Positions 33,801-48,800 of a stretch of DNA of 64,000 nucleotides are shown in pieces (within the stretch, counting starts at the first letter, position 1; every line of letters starts with the position of its first letter). Where the stretch lies: contig OX424559.1 of assembly GCA_949152475.1 (NCBI GenBank), positions 35,509,119-35,573,118 of the forward strand, in the 5' to 3' direction. Below the pieces are notes generated by a model, which worked only from the letters and a program-made list of their open reading frames with translations, was not told where the DNA came from and did no database searches. The translations under genes and the position numbers were made by a program. The DNA is from Terebella lapidaria. Lineage: Eukaryota > Annelida > Polychaeta > Terebellida > Terebellidae.

Positions 33801-36800
33801 GCTGATGAGAAAGCCTCGGTATGGAGCATCGTCAGAAATGTCCATTTCCAATCTATAGTTGTAATCATCCTGCAAGATTATATTGGCTAGTATGATATGT
33901 CAATATCACCAGATATGGGTACAATTGTGTGTGTGAATGTGTGTGTGATTGCTATTCGAATATAACCGTCAATTACGAGAACTTCCACTTCAGTGCTGTT
34001 CCAGTAGACTCTCTGTGGTCCTTCAATAGTCGTCAGACGAAAGTCTCTTCTGTAGAATAATAGGCCCAAATACAAACAAATACTGTTCAATGTCATGGAA
34101 AAGTCAAATTTGAACCCGTCGTGCATATAGAGAGTATGATATGATGCGTTGAAATATAGAAGATTGACCATTACCTGACCGGGTCATTGGATATGGTGTC
34201 GGCATAGTACCCGATGACATCAATCGGGACTGTATCAGTGTACAGATTGATAGCACCCCCTGCAGCTGTCTGAAATAACGATCAGAGTTGAAACTGAAAA
34301 TGTTCCATACACAATCGAAAATCATGTCAGATATAGTGAGCTGATACTTGAATTATGTCAGGTATGTACATACTGTTTCCATTGTCCAGTTCAGGTATGG
34401 TGTCGCCAGATTCTGAGAAAAGAAAACACCATACATACCAAACGAACTAGTGATAAACAATGCAATTGTTACCGTCTATGTAGTATATGTTGTGATTTTT
34501 GTGGATATTTGTGTACTAGTAGCTCACGTTGAGATGCGATATCCAATATGCCCCCAATGCCCGGTAAAGCGGTATATACTTCAGTATGTATCCATGGTTT
34601 GTATTTTCGTACATCCTGGGAATATGGTGAAAAAATCACATGTCTACAACAAATTACCAAATTTGCTTGGCCATAGTGCTCTTATTTTTTCCCATTTGTT
34701 GTATCTGCCAAGTATGTTGGTCAGTCCTATTCGTCTGTTGTTAGTTTGTTTGTGTCATACTTTATTCACTAAATTCACTCTATTCAATCAATTTACTAAA
34801 TTACACAGGCCATTTACTGGATGACGGATTTTTTCGGTGATATCAGTCACAAAATGATGTCATGACGTCTGTAGAATATTTCGCTGTTCTCCTGTATTTC
34901 GCTGTATTTCTCAGAGGTGTGTTTGCTTTGACATTTCAATCATTTATGTGAAATTGAATACCAAGCTGTATCACTGCAAGATCTAGCGAAATATCAAATT
35001 TTATGGATATCAGTGAATAAGTGACATTATTACGTAACCAACCGTCAAAAAAGTAAAAACCAACTGAGTTCTCAAATTAATTTCTATCATTCATTTTTTG
35101 TGTTTCTTTCGTTCAAATTCCTTTCCAACGACATTACTTGCCTTCAATTTCCGTCAGACCTTGAAAATTAACTGGTCAAGGCGAATGAAGAATGTGACAT
35201 TTTTAGCACTTTTCTTAGTTCAAGTGACTATGTATGCATTTTTCTTTCACTCAACCGTCAGAAATCCTTCCCCAGTTAAATCATTGCAACATCTAGCAAA
35301 ATGTAATTTTTTGTCCATATCAGTAACCAGATGACGTCACTAAACGTCAAAAATAGAAATTTCTTGATAAATCGCAGAATTCTCATCATATATTTTTTCC
35401 AACACTTGCTTTTGACAATATGACGCAAGGTTTCCAACTTTCTGAGTTTACCTGAATTTCGAATTTTTCGGGTAGCCCTAAATGTCAAACGAGATTTTGA
35501 TATTTTCACCATTTTTCATACTACATGTATTTGGAGTCCGAATGTATGGGGTAATATTTCATCCATCAATCGGAATGTTATCACGCAGTTGTATCAAGGA
35601 AATATCTGACAGAGTACCAAATTCCGTTGATATAACGTCATCAAACGTCGAACAGTGAACCCGCAATAACTCAGATCCCAACAATATTTCGCACCAAACG
35701 CCCAGTCTTCAACTTTCTGAGATTGGCATTGTTTTTCCAGGTCATCGGCTTTTAGGACGATAGGGCGGAATTTAGATCAATGAGTATAATGGTCTCGCTT
35801 TTGTCTCAAAATGTTGATTATGAATTCTGGTGATACCATCAACTCAGTAGCTTTTTGGCTTGTGAATGGGTAGATGTGGATCGTTTCGGATTCCTGAATT
35901 GTTATATTAGGTTGTTGGGCGGTTGAGAACTGATTCCATCTGGTGTACAGTAGAAACAACTATAAATACACACTGTCTGTCCCTGATGACGCCAGTGTGG
36001 CTTCAGATATAAATGTCAAATTTGGTATGGTTTCTATTCCGAAAGTGTTCGATGTTAAATTTTTTTATTGGCATCATCAAAATCTGGCTATAAGCGGTAA
36101 TAGTTTGATACATATTACATCTCAACACAGGGCACCCGAAAACGAGTTTCAAGTTTCTGGAGCTCGTTCTGAAACCAGGAACTTGAAAATCGTTTTCGGG
36201 TGTCTCTCTCAACACACCACTGCACAGTGAAGACGATCTGAGTGTGCTTAAACTATCGATATCTCTATATTTTGTGGTTATACATACAACATATATTTGG
36301 GTTCCGGCAAATCGTCAAAGAAGTTGTAAGAATCGTCTGGCATGAAGAATTCGTCACCAGTCGCGGAACACACCAGAATAGGCAGAGTCAGTCTTCGACG
36401 GTAACCTGTAACAGGCACACAGAAATGAACGAATTCATGATTCATCTGTACTTACGACCCCAATTTATGGTAAAACTTTGTCACGATTGAATAAAGAATC
36501 AAATTTTGGATGAATAGTTAGAACAACTTGTAGTATTGGCGTTCATTTTATTGTGCAGTAGCTCAAAGTTTTCAATAGACTGTCAATGCACACAGGATTG
36601 GTTTCGCAATATTTTATTGTAACGGTTTTGGGGTGTTCCCAAAAGGTTCCCCTAGGTGATTCTATCAGTATTTCGTGACATTACGGTTAAACTACGGTTT
36701 ATTGAAATGTGTATGTGTTTAAAGGTTCATTCGGTTCCGTATTGGTGATATTTAGAAGGTTTTCCGTCTCGGAACTTAGTATATTTTTGATGTTGGTAAA

Positions 36801-39800
36801 GCCGGAGACGGAGACGGAACCGGACAATGGAGTACAAAAACGTAATGACGTTATTTCCGGAAGGTCACGTGATCAGCCTCATTTTCGGTTTAAAAGGTGA
36901 CGTAGCAGCCGCTGATTGGTTTTAGAGTGTTTTTGGAAATCCGGAAAAATTTATTGTTTTCGCGGGTTATGACGTCACAATGGTCGGTCACGTGACCCTG
37001 GGTCTGAGGTCTATAAAAGCCCCCGCTTCACAGCGGACGGCGGAGTTGGTGTCCTGACGTCGACCTGTGCAGACCCCTTCTCCCATAGCAGAGTACTCCC
37101 TTGCTCCGGCTTAGGTCATACCAGATGATAGCAGTTATGTCTTCCGACTGTACATTTAGAAAATAAACATGAAAACTTCAACCGAGTTGTTTTTCCGTGT
37201 TTGTTAGGGAACTGGAATTTATGATAAAGTTAGTTCACCGGAAAAGAAAGTAATACGGAGAAAAGGGAGATAAGTCCACAGTCGGTTAAGACAAAGTTGT
37301 AACGACGTCTAAGGGTGATCCAAGAACCCAGATCACCAAGGAAGGAGACGGAGACGGAGGTGGAATTCAACGGAGCAACTACGGAGGTGGTCCCGGACGG
37401 AGCAGTTGCAGAGACGGGAACGACGAAGCAGTTGCAGAGGCGGTACCGGACGAGGCAGTACCTGACGGAGCGGTTGCGGTAACCGGAAGTGAGAACACTT
37501 CCGAGATTCTCCATTTCAGGTGCAGTCGCAGGTTGCAGTGAGGCGGAGCCAACCGGAGCAGTTTGCAGTGAGGCGGAACCTGGCAGAGCGGTTGCAGTAT
37601 TCGGAAACGGCAACGTTCCCGGATTCTCTATTCCAGGTGCAGTCGCAGTTGCAGTAAGGCGCAAAACGACGGAGCTGTTGCAGTAAAGCGGTATCCCGAC
37701 GGAGCAGTTGCAGTACCCGGAGACGGAAACGCCTCCGGATTCTTACTTTACAGGTGCAGTTGCAGATTGACAGTCGGACAACGGTTAAGAGGTCCATTCC
37801 AGACCACGCTACCAACCTTCAGAGACTTCTAGCCGGAGTTCAACCGTACAGCAGTAGCAGTTTCCCGGAATTTTACCGTTACAGCTCCGGTTAAATAACA
37901 ACTCACCCACCTCCCAAGAAAACCGGTTTATCAAGACGTCACAGAAGGGTGAAAAACCCGTTACATTATTGCGTGCTTAAAAAGAGCTGGCAAAACCTAG
38001 ATTAAAACTATCATCCCATTTTTCCCCACGTCGCGGGTGACTTCTATACACAGTCTCGTGACGTCATCGGTAATTGTCTTGTTATCGTGGTAACTGGCAA
38101 AGTCGGCAACCCAACCATCCTCTATCTAGTGTTTTCATGCACGTTTAACTGGGATGTTCTGCGTAACTGTTATTAAAGGTAATAGAGTGGATTCAGTGTT
38201 TGAGGCACGAGGTCGTGTCGGGGCCGTAGCACGCACGAGCTTGCGATTGCGTCCGCGGCTCAGACACGACCGACATTATTTAATATAGGCATTTGATACA
38301 AAAGAACAGAGAATGCATTGTATTGTTCACATTTCTGTACGCTTTGTTTATCCTGGAAATAAATGCCTTTTTACAGGTAGCAAACGCCATGATGGTGCCA
38401 GTGTGGCTCCAGATATAAAATGTTTGTTTGGGCTCTGTTTCTATTTCGAGCGTGTGTGATGTTAGGTTATGTATTGGCATCATTAGAAACTGGTCATGGG
38501 CGGTAATAACTTGATACATACATTCCTAACACTGAGCCCGTGTCATTGTTGGTGGACATTAAATCTGTCCACGAGGATACCACTAACTCAGTTGGCTTGT
38601 GCTTGGGTACTTATGTACTTGTCATACACCTATTTCACGGTGTAATGCTAGCGTCCTTGGGTGTGGCATTAACTTATTTAATCTGTTTGATTTCCGTTGA
38701 ATAATGTTCCAGATCCGACCTGGGGGTCCAGGTATTTCAAAAGGATAATGCTTCGTTGTAGATAATCACACAATTGGATTTTTATTTAGATACAATTCAC
38801 AGTATCCAAATAAGATGGCACACAACAATTCGATAAAAAATAGTATGTTTTCAAAATTTCGATAAGACTATCCCCCGCAAGGAGATAGCCGGCTTCACTG
38901 TTCCAAATAATCTAAGTAAAAGCGCAGAATACTTGTACTTGGGGTAAGGGGGCGCCATAACTCGATGATATGCCCCCTAGACAGAAACCCGGGATCGGGA
39001 AAATCCCCTACTCTTTACGATAAATCCCAAGGGATCTTTTAGGTGCCAGACACCATAGACAGTCTCTGACACCACCCGGCCTTTGTTTTTACCGCCAAAA
39101 AAGCGCAGAATATTGAAGTGGGCTGGTTTTATATCACCGAGAATTCATTAGCAAGGCGCGGTCAGAGCAAGCTTTTGAATATAAGTAAAATCACAGTCAC
39201 CCCGAGCGGGTGACGGCCTCTCCGAGCGATGGCCACGCTTGGCTGCCCTTATCGACCAGATTTCGTGGGGTCTCACGCGGGCAATGATAGATACTAATTA
39301 GGCACTCGGGCCGGAGGCGACAAGAATCAATTACCAACTTGCTTTGATCGGCCCGACGAAGGAATTCTCGATTCGCACACCTGCAAGCTCGGAACGGAAA
39401 AACAAATCTAAAAATTTGGGAACCTGCCATTGCTTGGCGTGGTAAGATCACGTTTTAGTAATTTATACTTTTTAATACAATAGTTCTAAAATTCTCTTTT
39501 AACATTCCGAGGATGACTTGCAAGTGACCTAAATGCCAGCCCATACACGAGAGGTCTTCGTGACCTGAAGTTTTACAGTAAACAACATAATATATATGTA
39601 ATGTATACGTGTACATGATTGCGGACAATTAACCCCTTCACTGCGGGGCTCAGTGAAATCGCCTGTGAGGAGGAAAAATGGCAAAATATGATATATTCTC
39701 AGATATTATGAATATTTCAACAAAGAATGGGAACATTATTATAAATGTTATATGTATTTTCATCAATTCCACTGCAATTCCACTATATCTTATTTTCATC

Positions 39801-42800
39801 AATTCCACTGCAACGCCGACGAAATTTGTTTGCTACGTATCAGGTTACCATGGCAACGATCACATTTAAACAAACAAACCATGATTTTTACAGGACACTA
39901 ATTGTTCCCATCAGACACAAACTTATGTCTTCATTTTATTGACCTGATCAGATGTATTATGATAGAACTATTAATTAAAGAATTCACGTTTGTTGAACAG
40001 GGTGTTGCCATCATAACTGTCCAAATAAACAGCACATAGATATTGTAAATGACATCTATTGCCATGTGTGCATATGAATCAAAATTGCCATGTATACGTG
40101 CCAGTTCTCATCTCTTCTGCAAAAGCCCATCTAAAGACATATATAACTTTGAGATGACTGTCCAAATGATGCTCATTGCATTATCTTACAGTGTCCATGC
40201 ATGCTTTCCAAACTTGTGTGAAATATCGTAACGATCTTGACACCCCACACTGACTTATCACACATTGTTCAGAGCCCGAGACCTTCTCGGGCTATACGCA
40301 CACTGGAATTGACTTTAGTGCCCGAGACCTTCTCGGGCTATACGCAGTGAAGGGGTTAATAAATATCTAATAAATGAAAACAATAATATCAATACATTTG
40401 TTTCGGTTTGTTTCGTATTTGTAAGTTGTTGGGCAGTTGTGCACTAAATCCATCTGGTGTACAATAGAAACAAGTATATTTACACACTGTCTGCCCCTGA
40501 TGACGTCAGTGTGGCTTCAGATATTAATGTTTGGTCGAGCTTTCTTTCTATTTCGAAAATGTTTGACGTTAGGTTTTTTTATTGGCATCATCAAAATCTG
40601 GTAAGCGGTAATAAGTTGATGCATACAATCTTAGCAACATGTTTCAACCAAAATACATGACAAATGGGTAAGAGTCGTACAGTCACTTACTATACGGGTC
40701 GATGTGGTCCATCATGAGGAACGTTTCTGGAGCGTCCAGATGCTGAGTCAAGTTCACCTCGTAGTAATCATTGAAGACATAAGTCCAGCCTCCGAGAGAT
40801 TCATAATGCCCGTGCAGATTCTATGGGGAAACGACACGGCTGTGTAAAAACAAACTCCCTCATTGAACTGCAACTCTGGTGAATAACTACAACCGCACCT
40901 GGTTCATATTCAGGATGGAGAGTACTATCAGCGCCACTACCCCGACTCTGCGATCTACAGCCGCTGTCAACCAGGAGATCCAACCACGCTATGGGGGAGT
41001 GGGGAGGGGACCAAAACAACAGTTAATTGAAACACCAATTAAGAATAAAATGGTTATTAGTAGTAGTCTAAAATAATTCATAGTAGTCTACTATTGTTCA
41101 TTAATTGTTTTGGGAAGACTGATTTCAGGTATGACATATTTTGATTGACTCGAACCATATATTGTTACTTTTTTTGGCGCCATTGATGCTTTACGTAACA
41201 ATCTATGTTTTTTTATCACAAATGTTAAATGAGATAAATGAGTCCTAAAAAAATAAGTAAATAATAATTGTCAGATTCCTGCATACCATTGACATATATT
41301 ATATATAATCCTTGATTGTACTGTATCTCAGTCACCATACTGAAAAGCAGTGCACAAGCATGCAACCCAATACTTTTTGGAGCTACCGCCTTGTGAAAAG
41401 TATCATTTGTTTATTTCTCAAGTCATTAGGCCCAAAAACCATATCGTCAAGTACATGTGCACCACATATGAACAAAATCTCTCGCAACATGACTCACTTT
41501 ACTCACAGTGCACCATTACGTGCACCATTACGTCAGCTTTCCAGACACTTCTTGTAAGTTGTCTGCACATTTGTACCAAGATCGTGGTGTTACTACTTGT
41601 GTATCCAAAGGGGGTGGGGAGGGGGGGGGGAGCCCTCGTCCATGAGGGCAGCTCTGATCCCACTGTTCAGCCACATCACCAGGTCAAGTTAATCACTCAT
41701 ATGGGTGCCACGGACAAACAGTATAACTGTCCACGGTCATGGAGCAGGAACCCGACATATACATGTGATGTGAGTCAACACTCAACAGTGGGGGCCTGTC
41801 CCAGAACTGATGCGGAGACAAGCTGTCAGTGGTTCAAAAGATACGGCACCAACGCAAAATTCAGCGATAAAGAGGTATACTCCATTACCAGAGTGGCACC
41901 CAGCCATTATCGTGGTGTAGCCCCAACACGCCGTTATCAATATTCGTTAAATATTTGTTTGAATGCTGTTCAAAATAATATCAGGCTAGGCTACAACGCC
42001 TACTCAGAACCCATAAACGGGAGTTGCCAGCAATCGAAAACGGTCGGGAGTCGTCACATGGTCTCCTTGTGTCGAGTGACGTGCTGTGGACCATACCATA
42101 CCAATCCAATGCTCTGATATATACGCTAATATGGAGGGCGCATGTTAAATTTGCAATAATAATTTTGTCAGTTCTCTCTGCCAGAGTTTAATCCTGTGAA
42201 ATTTTGAATTTTATCCAACGTGGTTTACATGCCATAGCAGTTCAACCTAACGCTTCTAAATCTCTCGAACATAATAGTTTTTTGTTATGCAGACAAGTAA
42301 GCGTCAAGAAATGTAGGAAAAGACATGTGTCGCCTCTTAGCAGTGCATATTTCGATTCCAATGTGGGGAATGGGAAATTTATTTGAGTCTGCATTACTGT
42401 AGTTATGACATACTGCAATTATAGTCACAGTGTTTTCACTATTCTGTGAATGACAAGAGCAGAAACTTTCTAGACTCAAAATGGAACAATTTCCAGACCT
42501 TCTCCAGACTCCTATCAATTCGAAACCCCTATGCACGATAGCTCGTCAAAATAAATGTAACATGCTACATAAACGTAACTTGTACGCTCATAGCCATTAT
42601 TCACACCTATACATGTAGTATTCGACTTGTAAAACAACATTTTGGGGGTGAAGCATTTTGTCAAACTGCCTCGAACGAGAAAAATCGCCAAAAACATATT
42701 TCCGCACAGCATTGTGCACCCTGTCACCTGGTCACCAGCACCGAGTAGAAAATCGATACAGAGATAGCGGTGTTTTGACCACCCGTCCCCTTTTGCCCGT

Positions 42801-45800
42801 TTTTAACTGACTGTCATACCTATATAATTCCTTAAAGATTGTGTAGATTTGAAAGAGATTCATTGTATTTTTTAATTTTCGGTAAATTGCTGCAAAATAA
42901 ATGCCCATTCAATCATGTTCAAAATTTCATGATTGCAAGTATACTAGGTACAGCGGTTGATAAGAAGGGATCCGGTACGTGCAGGAATATTTTTTTACAA
43001 TTTTTTCCCCCGACCATTAGCACAATTTGCATAGTAGGCAATACATTCTCATTCAAGAATGACATCTTTCGGAACAGTGCTCAAGTCATGATGATATCAA
43101 CAAGCCATCCCCACGGAGTCGGGGAATTCCAGGGAAGCCCCTGTCTGATCTGTCAAATCTATCGAAGTACTCGCGATATTTTGCGGTTGTCACAGGCATG
43201 AAGAAAATTTTAGAAAGTTTCACAATCTAACTGGAATATATTTGTTTTATTGAATGGTATCCATCTACTTATTGAAACTAAAATTTTTAAAACAATTGCT
43301 GCGGTAATATTGCAGGACCGGACCAACTCATCGACCCATGGGCGGTTTTAATCGTATTTGAGTATGTCGCCTCCATACAATGATAAACATAATTCATAAC
43401 AATTATTAATATGTTTTGAATACAAATTCACCTTGTCGTCGCTCCAAATACCACCTTATTTGGTGGACACATTTTCGTTTAAGCAATGAACTGGGATTTC
43501 ATAATGGTGAATGGGAGGTACATCCGGAGAACGGGATGTTGAAGCTGTAAATCTTCTATAAATAGGTGAAACGATATTTCACATTTGCTCATTCCCTGAC
43601 AACTTTTACCTTGGAACCGCCGGTGACAAGAAAGTTGTTGACATCTGAGTCGGGAACTTTCTGCTTGACGATAGCGTTAATTGTGTCCAGTGCTCGAACA
43701 GCTGCCTGAAATATATCAATTTTCACATTTAACCTCATGCTTGGGCAGGGACATTTTTACATAAATCATCAACACAATATGTACACTGTAATTGTCTATC
43801 ATATTTATAACTAATTTCTCTAAAAGTAATCAATATATAAAGTTGGCTTCACACTATGCCGTTTTGGCCGACATTGACCAGTGTAAATGGAATATATGTC
43901 GCATCTATTCTAGGTTCCCGGACATATATCCCTAGAGGAAATAGTCAGCCTGTACATGATTGCCGGGGAAATATGTCCCTGGACATGTTTTCTTAAGAAA
44001 TGAGGTCCCAGGACATGTTTTCCCAAGGAATTAGGTCCGTCGGACATATATTATTGAGAGTATTGTCCTACTGGACAAAATTTCCCAGGAATATTTGTCT
44101 GTGGGACTTATTTTACGTAGGACGTAAATTTCTTTTACACCGGCGTCCACTATATGAACAAACGTATGGCCCCACTACAGTGGTAAATCTCTCTGGAGGA
44201 TAAACACAAGTCGGACATGTATAATAGGTAATAATGCTTTGAAATGTTCGAAACACCGTTTTTCCAATACAATTTAACATAGACAATTGTGATATTCGGC
44301 TATGGTTGTGTTAGTTTCAGAGCGCTAGACTGAGTAGTGTAAAGTTACCAAAGTTGTGCAGAGTTGGCCTGAGTTTAGATCCGTTGGTCAACTACGTTCT
44401 CTTCGACTTTGTTTCAAGGGAAACCAGAATGGAACTGGAGCCGTATTATTAAGAATATCAGTAAGGCCTAAAAAATTAATTTTCTGTTTCTCGTCCTCCT
44501 ATTTTTTCAAAACAGGGTAGAGAGGGACTTTTTATTTTTTATTTTTCATTTTTTATTTTGCCAAAAATACCGTCCTCAGCTCATGAGAAAATTGGGTAGG
44601 GAGGCTTTTTTATTTTTTATTTTTGGCTGGGCAACATTTCTTACTTATGAAATAAATAAAAAAAAACACTCATGCACAAAGGCATTCAAGCCCAAATAAA
44701 TCAAGCCATTAGAACTCATGTAACACATGACATTAATGATTTCATTTCTAGAGGCTTGATTTATTCAAGCAGATTCAAGCCCAAATCAATCAATGATTTC
44801 ATTTCGAAATGCTTGATTTATTTGGGCTTGATAGCCCTTGGCCGGGCACCTGGGCACCACTGGTGTGCCATCATTCTAGGAGTCAGCACAGAGAGGATGA
44901 TTCTGTGAACCAGTAGTATGATCAAAAACCGTCAGTTGATAATTTGTTGCTTCAATCATTTAATACATCTATTGAAGTATACATGAGGAAATATAGTAAA
45001 TCAATTCGTGATCACAATTTTCTATGTATTATTACACACATGTAACCACATGGAATAACTGTTTTTGAAAACTGGTATCGTCTTTGTCTCAGTTGGCGGA
45101 GAGTGAAAACAAGGTGGTAAGTTAAATATATACCTAAGTTGCATGCTGTAATTCGGTGTCTCGATCAATCACTCTCCTCAAAATAAGGGCGGGAACACTT
45201 TTTATTTTTTATTTGAGAATCGCAAATAAAAAATCCGGGAGGCTGCTTTTGAACACAGGCGGGCGGGGACGAGAAACAGAAAATTAATTTTTTTAGGCTT
45301 ACCTAACTGATTCTATTCCAGGAATGTATACATTTGCAATACTTCTTGTCCTCAGACCTCTGAAAATTATTGTACACTCTTGTCATTAGGATGATAACTT
45401 GTACGTCTTGATCAGGTCCCTTAAATGTTTTGGATTTTCGACACGATATGTAACAACCGGCGCTCCAAAATGTCCACAATATGCTGACGCTATGTGTGGC
45501 GAAAAACAAAGGATTCCTTATGTAAGGAACCATTTCTCTCAAAATGTAACTTTTCAGACAACGCACTGCAAAAATGTATTCATACATTTCCCAAAATTAT
45601 ATTTAGCTTTCAAAGTTTGATTTTAAATTTTTTTATCAATTTGCAACACAAAAGTATCAATTTGCATAAACGAATTTATACTGTGTCAAAAATAAATTCC
45701 AACTTTGATAAATAATTCACAGCTTAGGAAGACAAATCACAATATTATTGCCTTGTGACTTGATAAATATTGTTACCAAATTAAAAAGCCAGCAGAAAAA

Positions 45801-48800
45801 AATATGTTATTATATGTCTCATCAGTGCGCTCCTATCTCACTGAATGTAATTTGGCGAGTGCTATAAATTATCCATATTGCATTGTTGTTTTTACTGCAC
45901 TAGCCAGAACTCGTTGCTATGACGTCGCTCAATGTCACGTCACTCATTGTCTCTTTTGTGCTGTAAAACGTTTTTGTAGACATATAATAAGCCAAATACT
46001 ACAATGTACTGGAATTGTTTTCTCACGGACTCCTCCAAGTCTGCAGCATATCTTGACCTATACCTCGAAATAGACAAAAATGACAATCTATGTACCAGAT
46101 TATATGACAAACGTGATGACTTCAATTTTCCCATCGTAAATTTCCCAGTACTGAGTAGTAACATACCAGCAGCTCCTGCGTATGGCGTCTATGTGTCTCA
46201 ACTCATTCGATATGCTAGAGCATGTTCCAATTATCAAGATTTTCTAGCTAGAGCCAAAATGCTAACTGATAAGTTATTAAAGCAGGGCTATTTGAGACCT
46301 AGATTGCAGTCGACCTTTAAGAAGTTTTATGGTCGTCATCAGGAATTAATAGACCATTTCGGTCTGTCTGTAACTCAGATGATGGGAAATATTATCGCAT
46401 CATGTTGATTGGTACTTGTAGAGTCGTTATTATAACCTAACTATGTCCTTCATCTCGATGGCATTTATTTTGGATATCACAGTGGGTGTCGCATGCGAGG
46501 CAAGAGGAGCTCACTCTTACTGGTACACCTGATCTCACATTTGGCTTTGCCGGATGTCTGTGATATTCAAATTGCTCGGACCTTTATCACCAATTTTGAA
46601 TTTTTGTCCAACCTTAACATACCGATTGTGTAAATTTTGTCCATGGATTTTGAGTTTAGTCTTGCGGATTGTTTGGTGTTTGGTATCATACTTGTCTTTT
46701 GGTCCTTCCGTGGAGCACTTGTGAAAGGATCCATGCGAAATAAATCCTAGTACAATGCAGTATTTGGTTAAAATATTCATTGTAACTGCAAATCTCAAAT
46801 GTTATGTGTGAATTATTAACGATGCATTCCATACATACACAATTAAATACTTATTAAAAATTAATAAGTTTTAAAATGAACTATTTTTTTCAAAACTGAA
46901 TAATTATTAGGTCAATTTCAAAACGTTGCCTAACGCCGGCACAAACCCTGTAGTGTGAACCTTAAGCTACTTCGTCGAGGTAACTAAATTGCACGAGGTG
47001 AGACCTTGGTCATGGGGAACTGAAGTAAAATTGTGGGATCTGTGGTGTTGAGCAAGAACTTCCTCCAGGTCCAGGCGATGTTAGCATCCTCGGTCCTGTT
47101 TCTCTGCTCTGGGTCATCCTAGAAATATGCACGGAACTCTCATCAATCAATTATTGTTTTGTGTAGTGCGTATTTGAGTATTTCGAAGCTGTTAGCTGTT
47201 GGTTACATGTGAGTATGATATATTAATTGTTTTTAAAAGCCATTGTAACATTATTATAATGTCATGAATACTGTCATTGATTTCTGAATACATGTAAATT
47301 AGTCAGAAGGAGAGACTGGTAAAATTGGTGTGAAGGCGAAAGTGCATACTAACTTCATTTCAGAAATAAATATTAGTGTTCTGCTAACATACACTGGTGG
47401 ATGCCACTTTGGCATCTTTGGGCAATTTTTGTTATGGCTTTATGAAAGCATGGTGTCATTTATCACAAAACGACTTGCAAAATGAAGAGATTTCATATAA
47501 TACTGGAAACATATAATATCGCATCAACTGACTGGGTATCTGATGGGCTGGTTGGGGATGCCTTTCAATACTGCCCCAGTTCCACCACTCTCCATGGCCA
47601 TAGTACACGTCAGAATGATAGTCTCACCGTCCTCGTTAGGGGGGCTTAGAATATGTCATTGAACATGGTTTTAGCTTGGAACAGGACTTGGAACATAACA
47701 GTGAACATCTAGTCAACTTGTGATGCCAAGTAATATGGCATACAAAGATACAGAGCTGAGTACACAATGTATTTGAGAAAAATATTGCCTGATTACCGGT
47801 GATAATGACAAATCTGTGGGATACTATTTAATTACATTATATTATTAGATCATATATGATAACACATGGCAGTATTTTTGAGCGAAGTTTTACTGACCTG
47901 TCGTTGACTGAACCCCAGCGTTTCTCTGAGTAAAGTCAGCATCCTGAGGGATATGAACCACCAGGTAATGCCACCACTCCGGCTGTGAGCTAAACTCAGC
48001 TGGACGAAAGAATTTATGTTGTATAATTTTTATGATGTACCTGGAAATTAGGTGCTAGTAGGCCAAGTTGTATGGAAACTTTCACTTGTATCACAAGTTA
48101 TATATACTTTCATCAGTATCACAAGTTATAGTGATAGTGATAATAGACGTGGAATCAATACCCAGTATCAAGTATTCCGAGCAAACAAAACAGGGTCCGT
48201 TATCCAATCTCATAGTCCGGGGACAGAAAGTCATATCAGGCATACGAAGTGAGAGAAAACAAAAATGACAGGGAAACTCATGAACCCCCGTAAATGGCCA
48301 TCAGGAGGTGAAATCAGGTGTTCCGGAAAGAGTGAGCATTTCCTGCCCCACTAGTGGCACCCGTCATGAATTCCCCAAAATTAACCCTGATGACGCCAGT
48401 ATGTCGTATGATAATTTTATTTGCAAAACACAATGTTACATAAATACACACAGGATGTATAATTATACACACAGAAAATATTAGCAGTATGGTTTGCGGG
48501 CCCAGTATATTATGAAATTCTGTCTTCCCACTGGACCCAGAAATCTATAGAGGTTATCTATAGGGTTATATATTCCACAGAACACCCGACTAAGACACGT
48601 TCAGCTATTTGCTTATCACATAAATATCACATCCGGTGATGAAGAGTACCATCTTGCCAGATTTGTGAGGTGAAGTTAACGATGTACGTGTCGCATGTAC
48701 AGTTGGGTACGTCTAGAGTTCCGATTTCGGCCCAGCGATACTCAGGGTCAACATACGCTACATACTCATCCAGGGCTGTCACGTCATCCTGCGTAGTAGG

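Noticed and set aside
37230..37815. ORFs rich in Ala, Thr, Pro and Arg at the solo LTR
   Set aside because: Produced by the GC-rich minisatellite in the LTR's U5-like part.
41350..42117. 255-codon plus-strand ORF in an intron of the AprA-like gene
   Set aside because: Crosses a poly-G run, lacks any recognisable domain, and its composition looks noncoding.
46535..46798. 87-codon minus-strand ORF
   Set aside because: Falls in a dispersed repeat shared with 32501-32570 and 57660-57740; not a gene.
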